Assembly (NCBI RefSeq): GCF_918797505.1
Contig: NC_092798.1
Span: 51,792,985 to 51,856,984 of the forward strand
DNA length: 64,000 bases
Direction of reading: 5' to 3'
From: Bemisia tabaci
Lineage: Eukaryota > Arthropoda > Insecta > Hemiptera > Aleyrodidae
The position numbers and the translations under genes were made by a program. Below the pieces are notes generated by a model that saw only the letters and a program-made list of their open reading frames with translations, was not told where the DNA came from and did not search any database. Each line of letters begins with the position of its first letter. Position 1 is the first letter of the stretch. Below are positions 57,009 to 64,000 of the stretch, piece by piece.

Positions 57009-57546
57009 ATTAGAAAGTTGCTTCACATTTAAAATTCACGATACAACAGTCATACAGGATGATTTGGATATGACATTAACCGAACCAGCCAGGCTTTGGT
57101 TCTAGTCTGATAATCGTGTGAAATCTGAGGAAAAATCAATAAAATTTTCAATTAAAAATGCCCAAGATTCTCCTACTTAATATACAATTTAAGAGGGGAA
57201 ATCTGGCAACATTGAAATGGAGTTACGTTCTTTCGTGAGGGAGACTGCAAATTAAGGCCTTTGAATAAATTCATTTTTCTCGCTTTGCGACACACATTTT
57301 TTTGATAATTATGAACACGATGGAGTGCATGGCATATTCTACCTTCAAAATTATCTTTTCGTGACCTGTTTTTCATCTCTTTGCTGCGGGTTTAAAAACC
57401 AACATTTCGTCAGAAAGTACCCTTGTGACCCTTCAATCCAATACACGTCAATTTTTAGCCTATATGGCGATCCACTCACGCGGCAAAACGAAAAACCGGC
57501 GGGAAAAATGTGACAACGGATACGACTACCGCACCGGAGCGCTGCG

Positions 57547-57796
57547 CTGCCGTGCTGAAGAAAAACGCCGTATGAACCCTCAGGCGTTGCCAAATTTATT
57601 TTAGTAAATCACGAATTTTCGCGAAAATTGCACAACTTTTTTCTTCCAATTTTTCAGAAAATTTTGTTGGCAATTTCACCTGAAGTTCCCGAATTTCACG
57701 GAATAATATTCATAGCTTCCATGAAAGATAAACATTTATCGGAGAAAATTTGGCAACTCTCGAATGTTGATACGGCGTTTTACCTTAGGACGGGAG
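57547..57796. mobile_element. CTGCCGTGCTAAGG MITE
   Basis: A 250-bp copy; left end ctgccgtgctgaagaaaaac, inner gttgccaaattt...aaaatttggcaactc, right end cgttttaccttaggacggg. Confidence 0.68.
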
Positions 57797-58204
57797 AGCG
57801 GCTCAGGGGGGAAATTTATGCAACTCGAAATAGGACTCTTTTTTGAAGTAGGGGTAGGGGCGCGGGGCAGGGGGAGGCGGAGGGGTCGTCGGGGGGCTGG
57901 CGCGATGCCTCACCGCAAACCTTTGGTGTACCTTACACCCTCACCGCACTCGGCGAGTCACAAAGCCGGGGCCGCGAGCGCCGAGCGCCTTCGTCGCCGG
58001 GAAAAAGCGGTGTTCGAGTGGGGTCGTCCCGTAATTGGATTTTGATTTCACTAATCAATACTCGATTTTTTTCACACGTCACCCAACGACGCCACGACGC
58101 CGCGCCAAGGGGAGAACGGCGTCGCGACGCCCACATCCATGCCCTCCGGTTCAGCCCTAGTCTGACAGACTCAGAGTCATAGTCTCAGAGTCAGAGACTC
58201 AGAG
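57797..58204. other. GC-rich spacer
   Basis: 57840-58130 is CpG- and G-rich, followed by a short gactcagagtcatagtctca repeat at 58165-58205. No gene recognised. Confidence 0.35.
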
Positions 58205-59740
58205 ACTTTCTGGCTTTGTTTTCCCCGCAGGAAAGAGGGGACCTAGCAATATTTTACCACCTTCACGGTTCGTTTCAGAGGGAGGTAAATAAAATAGTGT
58301 TGCCCACTCAAAATTCCTTCGGGATCTTGAAGTAGGATGCATACACAGTCATTTAAGCCTAAAATGAAAATATTCTGTCGAGCTCTTCGAAAATAAAATC
58401 GATTTTTGTGTTTTTGGCGCTAAAATGGCCTTCAAAAACGATCAATGATTCAATTCCGATGGGTTGTGCATATGCAAAATGGTAAATGTATAATGAAATC
58501 TACGTATTTTTGGACCAGAAATCGATTGAGCAGGGTCCCGAATCGGTTCGAAGCTTCATTGACCGAAAAATGGGCCTTTTTTGGGATTTTAGGGATGTTT
58601 TGGGCCCATTTTTTCCCAATTTTGGCGTGAGAAAACCTGTGCCGTCATGGGTATTGATTATTGGGTAATTTCGGGAGAGAAATCGAATGCGCTTGGTCCC
58701 GAGTCACTCCGGGGCTTCCTAATCCAAGAATACGCTGTAGGCCCAGGTGGAGCTCCGGAAGAGCTTTGAAAATATTTTTTGTCTTTTATGTTCAAACTGG
58801 ATGCTAAAATTGGCCTTTCTTTGACTTTAAAATGAGACTCCTGAATAAGTAACAAGAAACTTTTCTATAATTTGATGACCGTTGGCCTCCTTCAGCCAGT
58901 CCACTGTGTAAGCTCCTGCATGAAAGCACGATGCATATCTCAGATCTGATCATGCGCTGTGAAGAATGATATCAGTGCGCACGCATGCTGATCTGCACTG
59001 ATTAACGGGTTCACACACATACACATCAATTTCTCTTTTTCAAAGACCTTCTGATGAGAAATCGTATGCGCTTTATGAAGAGACGGTATAAATTTGGACT
59101 CAAAAAATGAACTCCTCTTGTGGATTTATAATATTTATATGCAGAATAACTATTTTCCCTCCTTTTTCGGTCAAACAAATAATCTTAACCCAACCAAGCC
59201 GAGAAAAATTATTCGACCTAAGAAGCCCCGGAGTGACTCGGGACCAAGCGCATTCGATTTCTCGCCCGAAATTACCCAATAATCAATACCCATGACGGCA
59301 CAGGTTTTCTCACGCCAAAATTGGGAAAAAATGGGCCCAAAACATCCCTAAAATCCCAAAAAAGGCCCATTTTTCGGTCAATGAAGCTTCGAACCGATTC
59401 GGGACCCTGCTCAATCGATTTCTGGTCCAAAAATACGTAGATTTCATTATACATTTACCATTTTGCATATGCACAACCCATCGGAATTGAATCATTGATC
59501 GTTTTTGAAGGCCATTTTAGCGCCAAAAACACAAAAATCGATTTTATTTTCGAAGAGCTCGACAGAATATTTTCATTTTAGGCTTAAATGACTGTGTATG
59601 CATCCTACTTCAAGATCTCGAAGGAATTTTGAGTGGGCAACACTATTTTATTTACCTCCCTCTGAAACGAACCGTGCCTTGTTGCATACAGTTCGGGCCA
59701 TATTTTTTAGTGTTTTTTTCTTGCTTATTCGAATGCTTTA
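58205..59740. mobile_element. Older TIR element holding the fold-back insertion
   Basis: The left remnant 58205-58263 (ctggctttgttttccccgc...ttttaccacctt) and right remnant 59677-59740 (ccttgttgcatacagttcgg...) match, in order, one half of the palindromic element at 15428-15643 read on the other strand. Confidence 0.55.
58264..59676. mobile_element. 1,413-bp fold-back element, 455-bp arms (TSD CCTT)
   Basis: The left arm (58264-58718) and right arm (59222-59676) are reverse complements over 455 bp with only about two mismatches and no indel. Ends are CACGGTTCG...CGAACCGTG. It is flanked by CCTT on both sides and sits inside a relative of the element at 15428-15643; joining the flanks restores CCACCTTGTTGCATACAG, matching that paralogue. 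The 503-bp spacer has no convincing ORF. The identical 60-61-codon frames in both arms are mirror images produced by the palindrome. The high arm identity suggests recent insertion or gene conversion. Confidence 0.85.
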
Positions 59741-60286
59741 CAGCTAAGGGGACTTTTTTTAGGCTTAGGCTTAGGTTTAGTTATCCTCTCCTTTTTTTGC
59801 AACTGAGGCCAAAAATGTCCTGATTTATACTATAAGAAATACACTATTCTCCGAAAAAGTCGAATTTTTCCTACGAAAAAGGACGTCCTTAAGCACGGCA
59901 TGAGGTCAGAGTCAAGACCAAATAACTCATTTCGCCTTCAATTTTGATGATACTTTAAGCACATCTACACAGCACGAATAGTGATTTAAATAGTATGAAG
60001 CAGCCGTGTTCAACACCCATATTCTGTTACCATCTTTTGATTTTTCGCGTGTTATCGGTATTTTTTGCGCATGTGTCTCGTTTTGATTGTGGATTGGAAT
60101 CGAGTAAAACTATTAGACACAGCTTGCCCAAATGTCGAGGACAGTCGCCTCGTTTTGATAGAAAAATGTCGTCTTTTGACGCCGCACGAAGTCCAAATGA
60201 CCTGATACCTCTTTTCTCCTTAAATTTTGATGATACTTCATGCACATCCACAAAGCGCGATTAGTGGTATTGAAGAGCCGTGTGAG

Positions 60287-61146
60287 CATGGACCAAGAGA
60301 ATAAATAAGGACCCCCAACTCCGGTTAGCGCTGACATCAGCGCTCCCTGGCAGAGGGTGTAGTGAACTAAACCGATGATTGGGTCTTCCTGTTTATATTT
60401 CCATGCACCGCCTATTTAGGCTTATCACTCAGTAGTGCTCATAGAAGTTTCTAGATCCTCGTATCCTCGTGGTCGCCCTGCAGTTTTGAAGAGTTTAGTG
60501 TGAAAAGTTTCCCTTTTCATTTCAATCTTCGTCAGTCTTCGGGTACATAAACTGGTATTAATGTGAAGTGTTATTTCTAACCGTTTTACTCAGCAGCAAC
60601 TGCTGTTGAGAAAGCCAAAGGAAGTGTGTATGTAGTGTGCAGCAGGAATCAGGATTGTACTTTTAGCCGAAGGCGCCTCTCTGTTAAGTGAAATCTTTTT
60701 AGTGAGAAATAGTGTTGTACTGATAAAAATCAACTGAGTGTCACAAAATCAAAGATACTTGACTTCAAGCATTACCTTTAATTTGATTATTAGCAAGTCT
60801 CTTTGATTCTGCGTCAGAAGTTGACTGAATCATCTTTGCTCGTGTTTTGATAAGATAAGATACTTCAAATCAAAGTCTTTCGCATTGACCTCTGCAGAAG
60901 GTATGTATCTATACAATTTCATTAGTTTGCGAAAGTAAAATGTATTAAAGTATCTACACAAATAAATAAATCATAGATAAACAAAGAACATTGCATGGAA
61001 TAACATACCATAGAGGTACGATCGTGGACCGCTGTGGCGTTAGTTCACCGCACCCTCTGCCAGGTTCGCTGCGAGCGCGCGTTAACGGTTTTTAACACAG
61101 GTTAGCATAGGGAGTTGGGAGTCCTTATTTATTCTCTTGGTCCATG
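60287..61146. mobile_element. 860-bp TIR element (TSD GTGTGAG)
   Basis: Inverted ends CATGGACCAAGAGAATAAAT, with a second inverted block CTGGCAGAGGGTG further in (60346; 61055). The flanks are GTGTGAG on both sides (60280-60286 and 61147-61153). The interior is unique, with TATATTT at 60394, a TCAGT initiator at 60429 and a strong splice donor AAG|GTATGT at 60901 on the plus strand, resembling the promoter and first exon of a gene whose remainder is deleted. No ORF is recognised. Confidence 0.65.
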
Positions 61147-61430
61147 GTGTGAGTTCGAAATCTTTGTCCTATTGTCATCTCTTCCTTTTTCACACGGCAA
61201 CGGTATTTTTTACGTGATCGTTTTGGTTTTTCTCATGTCGTAGAAGAATTTCTCAAGTCAAAAATGAACATGAAAAACACCTATGTACATACACAGATTA
61301 ATGTCCTCGAATTTGAATAAAAGTAGGCACAGCGTTTTTTGTATCAAATGGATCAAACTGGAGGGTAAGATCGAAAAAACCTGCCATCCCGGATCGGGAA
61401 ACCCTAATCTAACTTAAGTTAGTAGTCCTA

Positions 61431-61689
61431 CTACCGTGCTGAGGAAAACCACCGTATGAACATTCAGGAGTTGCCAAATCCAAATTTCACATGACAAAAT
61501 ATGTGTTTTTGACGACATTCATGCATATTTTTCCTTAAAATTTTCTATTATTTTAGATTAAAATTCGTATAGAATTGTCTGAAAATTTTGGGAAAAAATA
61601 TTCTCATTTTTACCAATAAATTTAGTTTTTATCGAAGGAAATTTGGCAACATTTAAAGGCTCATACGGCGTTCTTCCTTAGCACGGCAG
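61431..61689. mobile_element. CTGCCGTGCTAAGG MITE, left member of an inverted pair
   Basis: A 259-bp copy; left end ctaccgtgctgaggaaaacc, right end gttcttccttagcacggcag. Its reverse complement matches the next copy (61699-61946) along most of its length, far more closely than either matches other family members. Confidence 0.7.
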
Positions 61690-61698
61690 TACACTTAT

Positions 61699-61946
61699 CT
61701 GCCGTGCTAAGGAAGAACGCCGTATAAGCCTTCAGACGTTGCCAAATTTCCTTCAATAAAAACCGAATTTACTGGTAAAAATGAGAGTATTTTTTCCCAA
61801 AATTTTCAGACAATTTTATACGAATTTTAATCTAATATAACAGAAAATTTTAAGGAATTATATGCATAAATGTCGTCAAAAAACCATATTTTGTCAATGG
61901 AAATTTGGCAACTCTCGATTGTTCATACGGTGTTCTTCCTCAGCAG
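61699..61946. mobile_element. CTGCCGTGCTAAGG MITE, right member of an inverted pair
   Basis: A 248-bp copy. It is flanked by TACACTTAT (61690-61698) and TACACTAAT (61947-61955), an 8-of-9 match that differs from the family's normal 4-bp duplication. With the left member it forms a palindrome of about 515 bp. Confidence 0.7.
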
Positions 61947-62466
61947 TACACTAATGTACTTCTATTTTTCCCTGGGAACTTTCACTGCAGATGGACTCCT
62001 TTCGTTTAAACGTGTCTCCGGCGCGAAAGTGGCCGATCACGAAAGTCGAGACGTCACGTTTCTGGTATAAAACAAAAGTCTGCATAAGCGTAAATCCGCG
62101 TCTGAAATTGCACGTGCAAAAAAACCCGAATCTAACGACCGCGGGACACCGCAACCCCATCGACCGATAACCTTGAAACCCTGCGTGGACGCACCGCCAT
62201 GGGGTGCTTATCCCGCAGTTTCATCTTTACACTCTCCGTTGCCAAATTGGGCGCGAAAACGAAGGACTTTGGACGCTTTTGCTCTGCATTTTTCAGCCTG
62301 GAGAAGCTCTGGGCTGAGCACAATCCGGTCCAACTTCTTAACCTGTCTGGTGATCATTTTGCACTTCAAGAACTGTAATTTCTTTTTTATCTGTAAAAAC
62401 ACTTATGTGCGCTGCGAAACTAATGGCACTTGCGTTCTTTTTAAACTGAGCCAGAATTGTAAAACC
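61947..62466. other. Unique spacer
   Basis: Open frames on both strands overlap each other without splice sites or domain features. Confidence 0.3.
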
Positions 62467-62678
62467 TACTCCGAAAAGAAAGGATGCTGACTTAATATTC
62501 TGGATGTAAAAAAGTGTGCGACAACTCACAAAACGCTGAACTAACCGCCACAGCAGTTAGTTTTACATCTTGACATTGCTAAAGTAACTGCTGCGGCGGT
62601 TAATTCTGCGCTTTGTGAGTTGTCGCACACTTTTTTACATCCAGAATGGTATGTCAGCATCCTTTTTTTTCGGTGTAA
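62467..62678. repeat. Palindromic MITE, ~95-bp arms
   Basis: Arms contain ctggatgtaaaaaagtgtgcgacaactcac and its inverse, ending ggatgctgac / gtcagcatcc. The short loop includes agttttacatcttgacattg. Confidence 0.7.
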
Positions 62679-62849
62679 GTTTGAGCATGCAAGATCCAGT
62701 TTACTTATGGCGGAAGGAGATCCGGGATTGCGTGAGAAAATTTACAGCAACACAATCTTCCCCTAATTTAAAAATTCTGAAAAGATATTAGAAAACGCAC
62801 CTTTTTTCTTATCCATCGACTCAATTCGCACTCTTGACCTTTTCAGGGT

Positions 62850-63140
62850 ACTGGGAAGGTTTTCCGAGATCGGAAGACTTTGAAATCTAACATTGAGACT
62901 ATTTTTGCTTCGTAGAACTTTTTGCACCCCTAGGTACGTTAAGAGATGACCCTTTACGACGCGCCTGATCGATTTTCTACCTTCTCAGCGGACTGAGAAA
63001 GTTTTCCAAGATTCAACAAATTTGAAATCGAAGATTGTGACTATTTTTGCTCCGAAGAACTTTTCGCACCCCTAACTTAGGGGTCTCTGCCCCTAAGTAC
63101 GTTAAGAAATAACCGTTCACGACCCATCTCATGGATTTTG
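62850..63140. repeat. ~145-bp direct duplication
   Basis: actgagaaagttttcc, tgactatttttgctccgaag and taagtacgttaagaaataac in the second unit mirror the first; moderately diverged. Confidence 0.5.
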
Positions 63141-63371
63141 GGATGGAATCTGGGAGCGGACGCCAATAAGTTCGGCATCAAATGAGCTGGAGCACGAGGC
63201 GCAATAATCGCTGTCCGCTGGTGGCGCAACGTCGCGTCGCGAGCATAAAAAACCGTGGGGAGAAGCGAAACGACCCGGCTTCATAAACAATTTGCAAGGA
63301 GCACATATTTTATCCGACCGCATAAAAGTTCGAAGGCGACCCCAAGCTCGGATTCGGTGCGTATCGCAAGT

Positions 63372-63603
63372 CTGCCGTGCTATGGAAAAACGCCGTATGA
63401 GCATTCAGGCGTTGCCAAATTTCCTTCGACAAATCACGAATTTTCAGGGAAAATTTGTGAACGTTTTTCTCCCGACTTTTCACAGGATTTCGTTCGTGAT
63501 TTGATGTAATAAGTCTGAAAATTTCAAGGAAGAATATTCGTATCTTTTTTCCTAAATTAATATTTTCTAAGAGGAGATTCGGCAACACTCGGATGCTCTT
63601 ACG
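63372..63603. mobile_element. CTGCCGTGCTAAGG MITE, right end lost
   Basis: Left end ctgccgtgctatggaaaaac; inner gttgccaaatttcc...gagattcggcaacactcg. The last ~15 bp of the right end are replaced after gatgctcttacg. Confidence 0.6.
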
Positions 63604-64000
63604 AAACGCACATTTGGCGTTCGGATGTCGCAGAACGCCAGAGTGCGTTGTAGGAGCAACTTTTATGTTATTTTTGTGTAGGCAAAGCTATAGACATAAA
63701 TAGCAGAGGGAAAATGGGGCGATCCTATGGCTTCTGCTTTAAATGTAGAGGCTCAGGTAGTTCTTCATGTCGGCCCCTTCAGTGTTGCTTTCTCACTCTC
63801 TCCCCTGCGAATATGCGGCTCCATCTGACTTGTTTTACCAATTATGATGTTAAAATCGTAGGCCCTCCCCCCCCCCAAAAAAAAAACCTCCCCCGTGGGA
63901 CAGAATCGTCAAAACGACGTTTGGTTAAAATGTGTCAAATTAAGAAACAAATGGCTCAAAACGCAACATCCTCGTATTGCACTGAATCCTAAGATTTCCG

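Noticed and set aside
58445..59495. Two identical ~61-codon frames on opposite strands
   Set aside because: They are mirror images in the arms of the 58264-59676 palindrome.
59758..59780. TTAGGCTTAGGCTTAGG, telomere-like
   Set aside because: Only about three units and not the pure TTAGG insect repeat; likely chance.
1..64000. CRISPR array, operons, bacterial promoters or phage genes
   Set aside because: Repeat structure, spliced exons and base composition are those of an animal nuclear genome; nothing prokaryotic was seen.

Overview
This window looks like nuclear DNA of an arthropod, most likely a sap-sucking hemipteran insect. I favour a whitefly such as Bemisia tabaci, but only from the general look of its short inverted-repeat elements, and that needs a search to confirm. 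There is no bacterial gene density, no operon and no long intact reading frame. Most open frames of 60-200 codons overlap repeats or GC-rich spacer and are not believable genes.

The one gene I can support runs on the minus strand. Two exons at 16209-16338 and 10253-10425 have good splice sites and matching phases (1-2, then 2-1). Together they encode most of one immunoglobulin-like domain with two Asn-X-Ser/Thr sites. A possible last exon at 8369-8502 would add a hydrophobic C-terminal segment. About 40 kb upstream on the same strand, at 56984/56985, a pyrimidine-rich acceptor abuts a GTAAGT donor with no exon between them. This is the signature of a recursive (zero-nucleotide exon) splice site. 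Most of the window is therefore probably the long introns of one minus-strand gene for a secreted or cell-surface Ig protein, although the link between the ratchet site and the Ig exons is inference.

The rest is a dense, nested collection of short non-autonomous DNA transposons (MITEs) and fold-back elements. The largest family (about 17 copies of ~250 bp, ends CTGCCGTGCTAAGGAA) makes 4-bp target duplications. A second family (six copies of ~232 bp) has CACAGTG/CACTGTG termini, with CGGCG or CGACG duplications at its best-preserved copies; these are the hallmarks of Transib, the transposon superfamily related to RAG1. A third family, beginning CAGTGGCG with 8-bp duplications, looks hAT-like. 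Several more families are palindromes around a shared ATGAGCCC...GGGCTCA core.

Region by region: 1-8 kb holds MITEs and unique AT-rich spacer; 8-17 kb the Ig exons with MITEs between them; 17-45 kb introns with MITEs, GC-rich islands and minisatellites; 45-51.5 kb a long-armed fold-back element, hAT-like and Transib-like MITEs and a 20-bp minisatellite inside a TIR element; 53.6-56.9 kb a 3.0-kb element that split a hAT-like MITE and carries a 42-bp minisatellite, a broken LINE 3' end and a tRNA-like SINE; 58-61.2 kb a 1,413-bp fold-back element with nearly identical 455-bp arms and an 860-bp TIR element; 61.4-64 kb further MITEs.
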